Shown here piece after piece: positions 27,041 through 36,205 of a DNA stretch of 64,000 nt. This DNA is from J027 sp034437655. GTDB lineage: Bacteria; Chloroflexota; Anaerolineae; Aggregatilineales; J027. The translations under genes were made by a program, and so were the position numbers. The notes below the pieces were generated by a model, which worked only from the letters and a program-made list of their open reading frames with translations, was not told the origin of the DNA and did no database searches. Position 1 is the first letter of the stretch; every line of letters starts with the position of its first letter. The DNA lies in the NCBI GenBank assembly GCA_034437655.1, contig DAOTTU010000085.1, forward strand, positions 94,527 to 158,526, read 5' to 3'.

Positions 27041-28105
27041 ATGTTGCATAAGACACGGACTGTTTTCGTACTCATAGCGCTTGCTGTAACCATTGTTGCC
27101 GTGGTATTTGCCACATTGCCCGGTAACACCACCGCGCAGGACAATACCACCCCAGCCCCACCGGCAGCGGCCAGTGAACCACCTTTTTTCAGCGGCGAGA
27201 GCGCTTTTAACTTTGCGGCTGACCTGATGGAAATCGGTGGGCCACACCCAACAGGCAGCGAAGAAATCATCGCTGTTGGTGACTACATTACGGATGTGTT
27301 GGTGGAATATGGGTGGGAAGTCACGATTCAAGAATTTGAACACGACGCCAACGGTGAATTGTTCGTGGTACGGAATATCATTGCCATGCGCGGCACCGAG
27401 GGCCCTATCACGATGCTGGCCACACACTATGACAGCCGCCTCTGGGCTGATGCTGACCCTGACCCTGCCAATCACCGCGAACTCGTCCCCGGCGCGAATG
27501 ACGGTATCAGCAGCACCGGGGTAATTCTGGAGTATGCGCGCATTATTGAAACCCACTACAACACCGATGGTCGCATCTGGTTGACGTTCTTCGACGCCGA
27601 AGACAACGGCCGTATCCCCGGTTGGGATTGGATCATAGGCTCTAGCTATATGGCCGAAAACCTGGAACGCGACTTCAACGTCACCCCCGAAGATTTCAAC
27701 GTGATGATTCTTTTTGACCTCGTTGGCGAAAAAGATATTGACGACTATGAGCCCGGCGACCCCGAGGCTGAAAACGCTGACCAACAAGAATTCCCCATTG
27801 AGGCTTATTCATATGGTAGCGCTCCTGAAGTGGTGGACGCTATCTGGGCACTCGGTCAAGAAATGGGCTATGGCGACCAGTTCCAGACCCGGCAGCGCGG
27901 CGCGATTATTGACGATCATCTGCCCTTTGTGCGTCGCAACATTCCTGCAATCGACATCATTGATCTGGACTACCCCTTCTGGCATACCGTCGAAGATACG
28001 CTTGATAAAATTAGTCCCCAGAGCCTCGACCGCCCCGGCGATGTTGTGGAGATGTACTTAATCCAAACCGAGATTTTTGAACTGAAAGTAGCCGAATCCG
28101 AATGA
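27041..28105 (+). CDS. Secreted M28-family metallopeptidase
   Basis: 354 residues from ATG 27041, which has GAGGG 6 bases upstream; a TTG at 27029 is in frame but overlaps that site. A hydrophobic N-terminus (VFVLIALAVTIVAVVF) acts as signal or anchor. Two-zinc M28 ligands are seen in ATHYDSRLW, PGANDGISSTG, FDAEDNG and, near the end, AIDIIDLDYPFWHTVEDT. It probably trims peptides outside the membrane. Its last four bases overlap the start of the aminotransferase gene (ATGA). Confidence 0.92.
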   Translation: MLHKTRTVFVLIALAVTIVAVVFATLPGNTTAQDNTTPAPPAAASEPPFFSGESAFNFAADLMEIGGPHPTGSEEIIAVGDYITDVLVEYGWEVTIQEFEHDANGELFVVRNIIAMRGTEGPITMLATHYDSRLWADADPDPANHRELVPGANDGISSTGVILEYARIIETHYNTDGRIWLTFFDAEDNGRIPGWDWIIGSSYMAENLERDFNVTPEDFNVMILFDLVGEKDIDDYEPGDPEAENADQQEFPIEAYSYGSAPEVVDAIWALGQEMGYGDQFQTRQRGAIIDDHLPFVRRNIPAIDIIDLDYPFWHTVEDTLDKISPQSLDRPGDVVEMYLIQTEIFELKVAESE

Positions 28106-29274
28106 ACCGCACCATCAATGTTGCCCGTCGCATTCAGAGCCTACCCAACTATCCCTTTGTAGCGATTGCCAAAGACGTCGGCGCACAAACAGCGGCCGGC
28201 GTTGATGTTATTCGGATGGATATGGGGAGCCCTGACCTACCACCCCCGCCGGCTGTGTTAGAAACCATGCAACGCGCCGTCGTATCGCCTGACAAACATG
28301 GCTACTCAGGCTATCGTGGCATCCCCGCTTTTCGTGTTGCCGTTGCAGACTATTATCAGCGCCGTTTCGGGGTAACGCTTGACCCTGAGACTGAGGTCTT
28401 ACCACTGTTGGGCTCTAAAGAGGGGATTGTAAACCTCATGCTGGCCCTTGTTGGGTCAGGTGACCGGGTGTTGGTGCCAAGCCTCTCCTATCCCGCGTAT
28501 GCAATGGGGGCTCACCTGGCTGAGGCAGAGGTGTCACTGCTACCCATGCGCCCTGAAAACGGTTTCTTGCCTGTTTTGGAAGATGTTCCCTCGACAGAAC
28601 GAGACGACGCCCGCATCATGTGGATAAATTTCCCCAATAACCCAACATCGGCGTTTTGTGATCTGGACTACTTCGCCCAAGCTGTTGAGTTTTGCCGCCA
28701 GCACAATATACTGCTTGCCTCTGACAATGCCTATCTGGAAGTCGTTTTCGAAGGTGGGCCAGCACCAAGTGTACTCCAGGTGCCCGGCGCAAAAGATGTG
28801 ACCGTTGAGTTCGTGACCTTCTCCAAGTCATACAATATGGCCGGTTGGCGACTTGGTGCGGCTGTTGGGAATGCCGCCGCCTTACAGGCTTTGCTGCGCG
28901 TCAAGAGTAATATGGACAGCGGTCATTTCTTGCCCATCTATGAAGCTGGCATCACAGCATTACAAACCGACGACGAATGGTTGAAAGCGCGCAACGCCCG
29001 CTATGCTGCCCGCCGTGACATGCTGCTTGACGCTGCTGAAGATATTCGACTCCATGTTGACCACCCACCACGGGGGACCCTTTACTTATGGGCACAGGTT
29101 CTCGGCATCAGTGACACCGAGTACACCAAACGCGCCTTACATGAAGCCGGTATCTCGATGGCCCCGGGTTCACTTTACGGTGAAGATGGCAAGGGCTATG
29201 TTCGCCTGAGCCTCGGTGTAGAAGAATCACGCCTTGAAGAAGCTATTGCTCGCTTGAAACATCTGTTTTCATAA
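28102..29274 (+). CDS. PLP-dependent class I/II aminotransferase
   Basis: 390 residues of the aspartate-aminotransferase fold. The PLP lysine is in TFSKSYNMAGWRLG. The substrate-contact segment MGSPDLPPP lies near the N-terminus, and NFPNNPTSA and SDNAYLEV are the cofactor-ring contacts. The overall look is like LL-diaminopimelate or alanine aminotransferases of subgroup I; the exact amino acid is not certain. It overlaps the upstream peptidase by four bases, so the two are translated together. Confidence 0.88.
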   Translation: MNRTINVARRIQSLPNYPFVAIAKDVGAQTAAGVDVIRMDMGSPDLPPPPAVLETMQRAVVSPDKHGYSGYRGIPAFRVAVADYYQRRFGVTLDPETEVLPLLGSKEGIVNLMLALVGSGDRVLVPSLSYPAYAMGAHLAEAEVSLLPMRPENGFLPVLEDVPSTERDDARIMWINFPNNPTSAFCDLDYFAQAVEFCRQHNILLASDNAYLEVVFEGGPAPSVLQVPGAKDVTVEFVTFSKSYNMAGWRLGAAVGNAAALQALLRVKSNMDSGHFLPIYEAGITALQTDDEWLKARNARYAARRDMLLDAAEDIRLHVDHPPRGTLYLWAQVLGISDTEYTKRALHEAGISMAPGSLYGEDGKGYVRLSLGVEESRLEEAIARLKHLFS

Positions 29275-29292
29275 GTTTCGGAGACAAACACA

Positions 29293-30612
29293 TTGCAGGA
29301 TTTTTACACTCCTATTGATCAGCAAACCGAACGCGGATTCCTCGTAGGGCTTGAAGTTCGGGGAACACTTCCGCTGCTTTCCGTCGAAGATTCATTACAA
29401 GAACTAGCCCTCCTCGCAGACACGGCCGGTATCGAAGTCGTCGGTAGCGCCATGCAAAAACTAAATCGCATCAACTCTTCAACGTTCATTGGGTCGGGTA
29501 AAGTCGAGGAAATCAAAGCTGAAATTGCTGAACTGGGGGTGAATGTCGTCATCTTTGACGACGAATTATCACCACGTCACCAGCGCGAACTCGAGAGTGC
29601 GTTTGGCGACGAAATCAAAGTGCTTGACCGTTCCGCGCTGATCCTGGATATTTTTGCACAACATGCGCAAACCCATGAAGGGCGTCTACAAGTCGAGCTG
29701 GCGCAGTATGAATACCGCTTGCCACGCCTGACACGCGCCTGGACGCACCTTGCCCGTCAAGCTGGCGGTGGTGCTGGCCGAGGCGGCAACGGGGGCGTTG
29801 GCTTGCGTGGACCTGGTGAAACACAGCTTGAAGTTGACCGCCGCGAAATCTCGCGCAAGATCACGAAACTGAAAGAAGATCTGGACAACGTACGGGCTCA
29901 CCGCGACCGTCATCGTAAACAACGCGAAAAGACGAGTATGCCTGTTGTGGCTCTCGTCGGCTATACCAATGCCGGGAAATCGACATTGCTGCGGGCATTG
30001 AGTGATGCTGATGTCTATGTCGCTGACCAGCTTTTCGCCACGTTGGACACCACGACCCGCCGCGTCGCAATGCCAAGCGGTCGCGATGTGCTGTTCTCTG
30101 ACACCGTAGGCTTTATTCAAAAGCTCCCCACAACCGTGATCGCCGCTTTTCGTGCCACGCTAGAAGGCATCAACGAAGCAGACCTGTTGTTGCATGTTGT
30201 AGACGCCAGTCATCCAAATGTCTGGCAGCAAATCGAAACCGTAGAAGACACCCTTGCCACGATTGAAGTTCCACCTGTGCCACGTATCCTGGTGCGTAAC
30301 AAGATGGACTTAGCCAGTGCTGCCCCGGTCACCCCGCCAGAGACGTTCGACAAGGATGAATACCGGGGTATCGTAGATGTTTCTGCGGCCAATGGCACCG
30401 GGCTTGATAACTTGCTCAAAAAAGTCTCCACGTGCTTGCGCGAGACAATGGTAAAAATGAACCTTGCCATTCCCTACAAACACGGCGATGTTGTGTCGTT
30501 TTTGTATGATCGTGCCATCATTGAAAGCGAAGAACACACCGGACAGGGCGTCCGTTTTCAGGCACAGGTTATGCCCCGTGATGTTGAATGGCTGACGCGC
30601 TTTCAGGAATAG
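29293..30612 (+). CDS. hflX: GTPase HflX
   Basis: Ribosome-binding GTPase that splits stalled or idle 70S particles, notably after heat stress. The 439 residues comprise the HflX N-terminal domain (GSGKVEEIKAEI, DDELSPRHQRELE), a glycine-rich linker (GGGAGRGGNGGVGLRGPGE) and the G domain with GYTNAGKSTL, DTVGFIQKLP and NKMD, then a C-terminal domain. The start is TTG 29293, with CGGAG about 10 bases before it. It is the last gene before the T-box leader. Confidence 0.95.
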   Translation: MQDFYTPIDQQTERGFLVGLEVRGTLPLLSVEDSLQELALLADTAGIEVVGSAMQKLNRINSSTFIGSGKVEEIKAEIAELGVNVVIFDDELSPRHQRELESAFGDEIKVLDRSALILDIFAQHAQTHEGRLQVELAQYEYRLPRLTRAWTHLARQAGGGAGRGGNGGVGLRGPGETQLEVDRREISRKITKLKEDLDNVRAHRDRHRKQREKTSMPVVALVGYTNAGKSTLLRALSDADVYVADQLFATLDTTTRRVAMPSGRDVLFSDTVGFIQKLPTTVIAAFRATLEGINEADLLLHVVDASHPNVWQQIETVEDTLATIEVPPVPRILVRNKMDLASAAPVTPPETFDKDEYRGIVDVSAANGTGLDNLLKKVSTCLRETMVKMNLAIPYKHGDVVSFLYDRAIIESEEHTGQGVRFQAQVMPRDVEWLTRFQE

Positions 30613-30700
30613 ACTATCTTCGTGAAATGTGACAACATAACAGCCTGAATTTTGTGCTAATCTTAAATGCACAAGCAATACGATAATCACACAGCGTTGA

Positions 30701-30953
30701 CGGCGAAAAGTACGTGAATACGCGCAGCCCAGAGAGCGGCCGATGCTGCAAGTGCCGCCTGTAGCTTTTCACAGAAAGACACGCTCGAGCGCCCCGGTGA
30801 ACCCTTATGCAGACAGTAACCGGGGACGGGTACGCCCGTTACAGCGTAGAGTATCCCGCTATACTCGCTGAGAGGTCAGGCCTTGCCCTGACAAACTAAG
30901 GTGGCACCGCGAGCGCGCCCCTCGTCCTTAGACGATGGCAGGGCGTATTTTTT
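30701..30953 (+). promoter_or_regulatory. T-box riboswitch, predicted aspartate (GAC) specifier
   Basis: A leader that reads the charging state of a tRNA and controls the aspS gene. Stem I is bounded by GGCG (30702-30705) and CGCC (30790-30793), with the AGTA element at 30709-30712, AGAGAG at 30731-30736 and a distal stem GCGGC/GCCGC. On the 3' side GAAA precedes GAC at 30778-30780, then A, the place of the specifier codon. A stem-II-like hairpin spans 30842-30870 and stem III is GTCAGG/CCTGAC (30875-30892). The conserved T-box GGTGGCACCGCG covers 30900-30911. An antiterminator pair CTAAGG/CCTTAG competes with the terminator that follows. The 30613-30700 stretch holds nothing else I recognise. 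Confidence 0.92.
30916..30953 (+). terminator. T-box-controlled terminator before aspS
   Basis: CGCCC...GGGCG (30916-30920 with 30941-30945) encloses TCGTC-CTTA-GACGA, followed by TATTTTTTT. The 5' side overlaps the 3' half of the antiterminator, as in other T-box leaders. Confidence 0.88.
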
Positions 30954-30995
30954 GTGTTGCAACCTTTAGTTTACGCACAAGGAGGCCAGCGAGTT

Positions 30996-32312
30996 ATGCA
31001 ACGCATTCTTTCTTCAGATTTACCCCACTACATCGGGCAACATGTCCTATTGCAGGGCTGGTTGCACAACCTTCGACAACTTGGCGAAGTTAATTTTCTG
31101 CTCCTGCGCGACCGGGCCGGGCTTGCACAGGCTGTGCTGTCCGGTGAAGCAGTTGCTGAGCTAGCGCACACCCCTGTCGAATCCATTATCACCATGCAAG
31201 GAACGGTTATCGAAGCCCCACCTGCTCCCGGCGGCTATGAATTGCAGAACGTCACTGTAGAGGTGCTTAACCCGTCTACCGACGTACCACCAATCGAACT
31301 CAACAAGCGCGTTTTGAAAGCGTCATTGCCGACGTTTCTTGACCATGCCGTCGTCGGGCACCGTCACCCTCATCAGCGTGCTATCCTGAAAATTGCAGCC
31401 GGCGTTATGCAAGGCTTTCGTGAGGTACTGACACAGCATGACTTCACAGAGATTCAAACGCCGAAGCTGGTCGGCTCTGCAACCGAGAGTGGTGCAAACG
31501 TCTACGCCGTTGACCACTTCGGGCAAACCGCCTACCTTGCGCAAAGCCCCCAATTCTACAAACAGATGATGGTTGGTGTGTTTGAACGGGTTTTCGAGAT
31601 TGGGCCGGTTTTCCGTGCTGAAAAACATGCCACGCGCCGTCATATCAACGAATATGTCAGTATGGACGTCGAATTCGGATTTATTGAGGATCACTTTACG
31701 GTGATGGAAATGGTGACGCAGGTTATTACGGGCATATTGGAACATCTCACCACATGCCATACGAACGAATTGACACTCCTTAAAGCTGAGATGCCCGGTG
31801 TTGCAATGGTCGAAGGCAAGCAATTGTTCCCGCACATTCATTTCGACGACGCCCAAAACCTGCTGCGTAAACAGTTTGGCTTTGAAGACACCCTCGGCGC
31901 ACCAGACCTCACGCCAGAGCATGAACGCCAGCTTGGTGCGTGGGCGCTTGCTGAACACGGTAGCGATTTCCTGTTCGTGACAGGATACCCAATGAAAAAG
32001 CGCCCCTTCTATACGCACCCCGACCCAGAACGCCTGACCTTTAGCAACAGTTTTGATTTACTTTTTCGCGGCACAGAGTTAATCACTGGTGGACAGCGTT
32101 TGCATGTCTATCAGGATTATCTGGATGCCATCGCCGCTATTGGGCACACGCCAGCGGCCTATGAAACGTATCTGGAAGCGTTTAAATATGGGATGCCGCC
32201 GCACGGGGGCTTCGCGATTGGTATGGAGCGCTTTGTCATGCAGTTGCTCCAGTTAGACAACATCCGCCGCGCCACCCTCTTCCCGCGTGATATGAACCGT
32301 CTTACCCCCTGA
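30996..32312 (+). CDS. aspS: Aspartyl-tRNA synthetase, archaeal type, probably non-discriminating
   Basis: Class IIb synthetase of 438 residues, far shorter than the 580-600 of the bacterial type because the GAD insert is missing. ATG 30996 has AAGGAGG about 10 bases upstream. An OB-fold anticodon domain (GWLHNLRQLGEVNF) is followed by class II motifs (EIGPVFRAEKHATRRH and GFAIGMERFVMQLL). His24 in GWLHNLR and Pro78 in APGGYE stand where archaeal non-discriminating AspRS carry His and Pro and discriminating ones carry Trp and Lys. It should therefore load Asp on both tRNA-Asp and tRNA-Asn, with GatCAB finishing Asn-tRNA. Controlled by the T-box. Confidence 0.93.
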   Translation: MQRILSSDLPHYIGQHVLLQGWLHNLRQLGEVNFLLLRDRAGLAQAVLSGEAVAELAHTPVESIITMQGTVIEAPPAPGGYELQNVTVEVLNPSTDVPPIELNKRVLKASLPTFLDHAVVGHRHPHQRAILKIAAGVMQGFREVLTQHDFTEIQTPKLVGSATESGANVYAVDHFGQTAYLAQSPQFYKQMMVGVFERVFEIGPVFRAEKHATRRHINEYVSMDVEFGFIEDHFTVMEMVTQVITGILEHLTTCHTNELTLLKAEMPGVAMVEGKQLFPHIHFDDAQNLLRKQFGFEDTLGAPDLTPEHERQLGAWALAEHGSDFLFVTGYPMKKRPFYTHPDPERLTFSNSFDLLFRGTELITGGQRLHVYQDYLDAIAAIGHTPAAYETYLEAFKYGMPPHGGFAIGMERFVMQLLQLDNIRRATLFPRDMNRLTP

Positions 32313-32329
32313 GTCAACACACCCCATAT

Positions 32330-32359
32330 AAAAAGGCTCCTGGTGCGGGGAGCCTTTTT
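32330..32359. terminator. Bidirectional terminator between aspS and the PA14/SH3b gene
   Basis: GGCTCC (32335-32340) pairs with GGAGCC (32349-32354), with AAAAA on the left and TTTTT on the right. It can end both the plus-strand aspS transcript and the converging minus-strand one. Confidence 0.85.
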
Positions 32360-32418
32360 ATGGTATGTCACTTGTTGAAGTATATGGATCGCTTGGTACG
32401 TCGCTCAATGACAGTAAT

Positions 32419-33462
32419 TTACTCGACGAATGGGATGTCAAAAGCAGGCACGCCACGCAAGGAAATGTACGGCGCAAAGACCCAGCCTTCTGTTTCGCCG
32501 AAAAGCTCATCGTCAAAACGAATAAGATACCAGACACTGGTGCTGTCGCGCCCCAAAACGGTGACTTCTTGCAGATAGTTCAGGAACGTAAACGGCTCAT
32601 TGTCAGTGGTTGGCGCGGGGCGCACATTCAAACGGAACACAGCGACGCCCGTTGCGCCGCTAAATACTTCTTGCGGCGGAGCTACTTCAACATTCACAAC
32701 CGGGATTTCACCACTGCCGGTGACGATCACGAAGCGTGCAGCTACCCACCCCAGGCGTCCATCACGTAGATCAATCTGGTACCAGGTGCTGCCTGCGGTC
32801 TGGCCCAAAATGCGATAGCGCTGATACAGGAAAATCTGTGTAATGCGCTCATACTGAATGGCAGGCCCGGAGCGTACATTCAAGACACCTGTCGCTACAT
32901 TCGCAACTGCACGGTTTTCGTCACCCTGCTGTGCAGGTTCGACCTCTGGTCCGGCGTCCTCGTTAGCAGGTGCAGGCGGAACGGCGTCAGTTGGCTCCCA
33001 ATGAATATGTACACCAGCCAGTTCTTGAGCATCAAAATATTCCAGACGCAGATCATGTGAACCACGGCCTAGCTCAACAACTTCTTTCAGGACTGCGTAG
33101 TCGTCGTTGCCCACAACCCAACGGTCAATTACCAGTTTGTCGTTAATCCACAGTCGTGCGCCGTCATCGGTGCCAACCGAAAACTCGTATAGACCAGCAT
33201 CAAAGTCAAACGTTCCACTCCAGCGCACCGAAAATTGGTCAACAGGAACGCCCGGTGCCGGAGCTTCGATGGCCCAGTTAAAGTTGACTTCACGGTCACT
33301 CCGGGTATAAATCGGCGCGCCATTTAGTTCAGTGTTGTCGAAAAATTCGGCGTGCCAGTACGATGTACTGTTTGCTTCGCTATCCAGTGGCTGAATAAAT
33401 AGGCCAACAACAAATGCCAGCGCCAGTGCCCCAGAGAGTAGAAATGCGATCCATTTTTGCAT
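32419..33462 (-). CDS. Exported PA14 and double SH3b domain protein
   Basis: 347 residues. An N-terminal hydrophobic helix (8-24) acts as signal or anchor. A PA14 domain spans about 36-157 (WHAEFFDN, FSVRWSGTFDFDAGLYEF, DDGARLWIND), which in other proteins binds glycans. A short acidic linker follows, then two bacterial SH3b domains at about 190-250 (GVLNVRSGPAIQYERI) and 275-337 (RLNVRPAPTTDNEP). SH3b domains bind peptidoglycan or peptides. The likely place is the cell surface or wall. No catalytic domain is seen. Confidence 0.87.
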   Translation of the reverse strand: MQKWIAFLLSGALALAFVVGLFIQPLDSEANSTSYWHAEFFDNTELNGAPIYTRSDREVNFNWAIEAPAPGVPVDQFSVRWSGTFDFDAGLYEFSVGTDDGARLWINDKLVIDRWVVGNDDYAVLKEVVELGRGSHDLRLEYFDAQELAGVHIHWEPTDAVPPAPANEDAGPEVEPAQQGDENRAVANVATGVLNVRSGPAIQYERITQIFLYQRYRILGQTAGSTWYQIDLRDGRLGWVAARFVIVTGSGEIPVVNVEVAPPQEVFSGATGVAVFRLNVRPAPTTDNEPFTFLNYLQEVTVLGRDSTSVWYLIRFDDELFGETEGWVFAPYISLRGVPAFDIPFVE

Positions 33463-33646
33463 AATGATTTATTCCTATAGGCTACTTGCCCGTTACAAAC
33501 CGCGCACCAATTTACCATTTGATTGTAATTCGGCATTGGTGATTTTGCACAACGTGTCACCTATGCTCTAATAGTTTTTGATAGACGCTTTGTGGGCGCG
33601 AGTATAACGCTCTCACGGCAACGCGGCAAGCAAATTGCCCCACGCC

Positions 33647-33676
33647 TTGCTGACAATCGTTAAAATACGGTATAAT
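33647..33676 (+). promoter_or_regulatory. Predicted promoter of the HerA-like gene
   Basis: TTGCTG (33647-33652), an 18-base spacer and a perfect TATAAT (33671-33676). It rules out the upstream in-frame TTG at 33635 as start and places transcription near 33683. Confidence 0.7.
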
Positions 33677-33697
33677 TTACGAACGTTTGTTCAAAAT

Positions 33698-35422
33698 ATG
33701 GCGGCAAATTTACTTATGTCAGATGCACATTCCCTGCAAGACTGGTTTCCACGCGACCTCGACGGCCGACCAATTGACGAAGCTGCGCCGCGCCTCGGGG
33801 TTGTGGTCGGTGGTTCGCTCAGCAAAGGCATTCAGGTCAAACTCGACCGCGGTAGTATTATCGAAGAACTGGCCGTGGGGCGTTATGTCGTTGTACGGGG
33901 TCGTGAAGGTAAACGCTTCTTCTGCATGATTACCGATATTCAGCTTGATGTGATCAATCCCGGCATGACCGCGCACCCCCCTGAAATTACCTCCACCTTT
34001 ATGCGTGACGTTTATGCCGGGACAAGCGCGTTCGGTACGGTGCATATCGCGCCCATGCTGATGATTGATACGGCTGCTGGTGAGCCAAGGCCAGTGAAAA
34101 CCATTCCCAGTCACTTCACTGCTGTCGAAATCGCGACCGTGCAGGACGTTAACGACGTATTCGGTGAAGAAGACGCCACCCACTTCAACGTCGGTACGCC
34201 GCTCGAACTTGAGGAAACGCAGATTAATCTCGACCTCAAGCGCCTGGTGGAACGCTCAGTCGGCGTGTTTGGCAAAAGCGGCACAGGTAAGAGTTTCTTA
34301 ACGCGCATTTTGCTGGCGGGCACCATTCAGCGCAACATGGCGGTAAGCATTATTTTCGACATGCACAACGATTATGGCTGGGAAGTCACGGACGAGCGCG
34401 GGCCGAAAGCCAAAGGCCTGAAGCAGCTTTTCCCGGCAAGGGTTGCGATTCTAACACTGGATGAGGACTCCTCGCGCCGCCGCCAGGCCAAATATGACTA
34501 TGTGGTCACGCTGGGCTATGATGAAATCGAGCCGCAGGACATCGAGATGCTCAAACATACCCTCGACCTGTCTGACTCCATGATTGACACAGCCTACTCA
34601 TTACAAAAACGCTTTGGCAAAGACTGGATTCGCCGCTTTCTGGATATGGAAGGCGAAGAAATGGATGAATTTCTGGACGGCAGTAGTATCAGCGGTTCAT
34701 CTGCAACAGCCTTGCATCGTCGCCTTTCACGGTTTGAGCGCTGGCACTTCCTCAAAAAAGACGGTGCGCAGGGCGACAGCGTTCGCAAAATTTTGGACCT
34801 GATTGAACAAAAAGTAAGTGTTGTGCTTGAATTTGGGCGCTATGGCAACAATCTTGCCGCCTATATGCTGGTCGCGAATTACCTGACACGCCGCATTCAT
34901 CAATACTATGTCGAGCAGGTTGAACGGGCGTTGGGTGATAAGAATCTCGAACCGCCACAACTGATGATTACGATTGAAGAAGCGCACAAATTTCTGGACC
35001 CTGCTGTCGCACGCCAGACGATTTTTGGTATCATTGCTAGAGAACTACGCAAATACAACGTGACATTGTTGGTTGTCGATCAACGTCCGAGCGGCATTGA
35101 CGAAGAGGTGATGAGCCAGATTGGAACCCGTGTAACAGCCTTGCTGGACAACGAACGTGACATCAGTGCTGTGTTGACGGGTATTAACGGTGCCAGCAGT
35201 CTGCGCGAGGTATTGGCCAGACTGGATACCAAACAGCAAGCCATCATTATGGGCCATGCCGTCCCTATGCCAGTTGTCGTCAAGACTCGCGCTTATGACA
35301 CCGACTTCTACGCCGCTGTTGGTTATGTCGATGATGCATCCGTTGTTGATGCTGCGGACCAGGCCCGCGACCGTCTTGGCAGTGGCTCCAATCGCCGCCT
35401 GTCGTCGAAATCCAAGCGTTAG
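33698..35422 (+). CDS. HerA-like (DUF87) ATPase with HAS-barrel domain
   Basis: About 574 residues. The N-terminal beta-rich HAS-barrel (about 30-125; RLGVVVGGSLSKGIQVKL) precedes a FtsK/HerA-type ATPase core with Walker A GKSGTGKS (192-199) and Walker B LMITIEEA (422-429); VDQRPSGID follows. HerA-type proteins are hexameric DNA-translocating motors; in archaea they work with the NurA nuclease, and in bacteria some pair with Sir2 in phage defence. No nurA is seen. Start is ATG 33698 (or 33716); neither has a strong ribosome site and the leader is short. The Sir2 gene follows after 9 bases. Confidence 0.88.
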   Translation: MAANLLMSDAHSLQDWFPRDLDGRPIDEAAPRLGVVVGGSLSKGIQVKLDRGSIIEELAVGRYVVVRGREGKRFFCMITDIQLDVINPGMTAHPPEITSTFMRDVYAGTSAFGTVHIAPMLMIDTAAGEPRPVKTIPSHFTAVEIATVQDVNDVFGEEDATHFNVGTPLELEETQINLDLKRLVERSVGVFGKSGTGKSFLTRILLAGTIQRNMAVSIIFDMHNDYGWEVTDERGPKAKGLKQLFPARVAILTLDEDSSRRRQAKYDYVVTLGYDEIEPQDIEMLKHTLDLSDSMIDTAYSLQKRFGKDWIRRFLDMEGEEMDEFLDGSSISGSSATALHRRLSRFERWHFLKKDGAQGDSVRKILDLIEQKVSVVLEFGRYGNNLAAYMLVANYLTRRIHQYYVEQVERALGDKNLEPPQLMITIEEAHKFLDPAVARQTIFGIIARELRKYNVTLLVVDQRPSGIDEEVMSQIGTRVTALLDNERDISAVLTGINGASSLREVLARLDTKQQAIIMGHAVPMPVVVKTRAYDTDFYAAVGYVDDASVVDAADQARDRLGSGSNRRLSSKSKR

Positions 35423-35431
35423 GAGACGCCT

Positions 35432-36205
35432 ATGCACCCTGAACTGGATACCTTTGTTGACACCCTCGCCGGGGCACAGCGCCTTGTGGTTTCAACCGGA
35501 GCTGGCATCAGCAAAGAGAGCGGTATCCCGACCTTTCGTGAAGCCCAAGACGGTTTGTGGGCCCAATACGACCCGATGATGCTGGCCACGCCGCAGGCTT
35601 TTGAACGCAATCCTAAACTCGTCTGGGACTGGTATCAATATAGGCTAGACTTGATTAACAACACACAGCCAAACGCTGGCCACCACGCGCTTGTTGACCT
35701 TGAGAAGTTACTGCCACAGGTGGTCATCATCACTCAAAACATTGACGGGTTTCATCATGTAGTTGGGAGTCAGGATGTCATCAGTTTACATGGTAGTATT
35801 CGTCACTATAAGTGCTTTGCTGACTGCCAGGGCGACCCAACGCATGTAGACCTGAAGACAGTCGAATGGGATACCGAAAACGCCCCACCGCGCTGCCCAC
35901 ATTGCCAGCAAGCCTACCTGCGCCCAGATGTCGTCTGGTTCAACGAGAGTTTGCCGCATGAAGCCTTGAAACGTGCCTTCAGCCTCGCAGCCAGTGCCGA
36001 CGTAATGTTGGTGATAGGCACCAGTGGCGTTGTGCAACCCGCAGCGACATTGCCGTATATCGCGCAACAAAGTGGCGCAACCATCCTTGAAATTAACCCC
36101 GCTGAGAGCGGCATCACTCCCATTGCGTCTATCCACGTGGCGGCTGCATCTGGCGAAGTAATGCCGATTGTCGTTGAGAAACTCAAGCAGCGGATGGGGC
36201 CGTGA
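35432..36205 (+). CDS. cobB: Sir2-family NAD-dependent protein deacylase
   Basis: 257 residues. Sir2 motifs are complete: GAGISKESGIPTFR (23-36), TQNIDGFH (101-108) and catalytic His120 in LHGS. The zinc-knot cysteines are 128, 132, 155 and 158 (C-X3-C ... C-X2-C), and RPDVVWFNE comes after. A full zinc knot argues for a true deacylase (CobB type) rather than the NADase Sir2 domains of defence proteins, which often lack it. AGGAG is 7 bases before the ATG. It is 9 bases after the HerA-like gene and its end overlaps the next gene by four bases, so these act from one transcript. Confidence 0.92.
   Translation: MHPELDTFVDTLAGAQRLVVSTGAGISKESGIPTFREAQDGLWAQYDPMMLATPQAFERNPKLVWDWYQYRLDLINNTQPNAGHHALVDLEKLLPQVVIITQNIDGFHHVVGSQDVISLHGSIRHYKCFADCQGDPTHVDLKTVEWDTENAPPRCPHCQQAYLRPDVVWFNESLPHEALKRAFSLAASADVMLVIGTSGVVQPAATLPYIAQQSGATILEINPAESGITPIASIHVAAASGEVMPIVVEKLKQRMGP

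Noticed and set aside
33635..33697. Upstream start of the HerA-like gene
   Set aside because: The in-frame TTG lies upstream of the promoter, so it would not be in the transcript.
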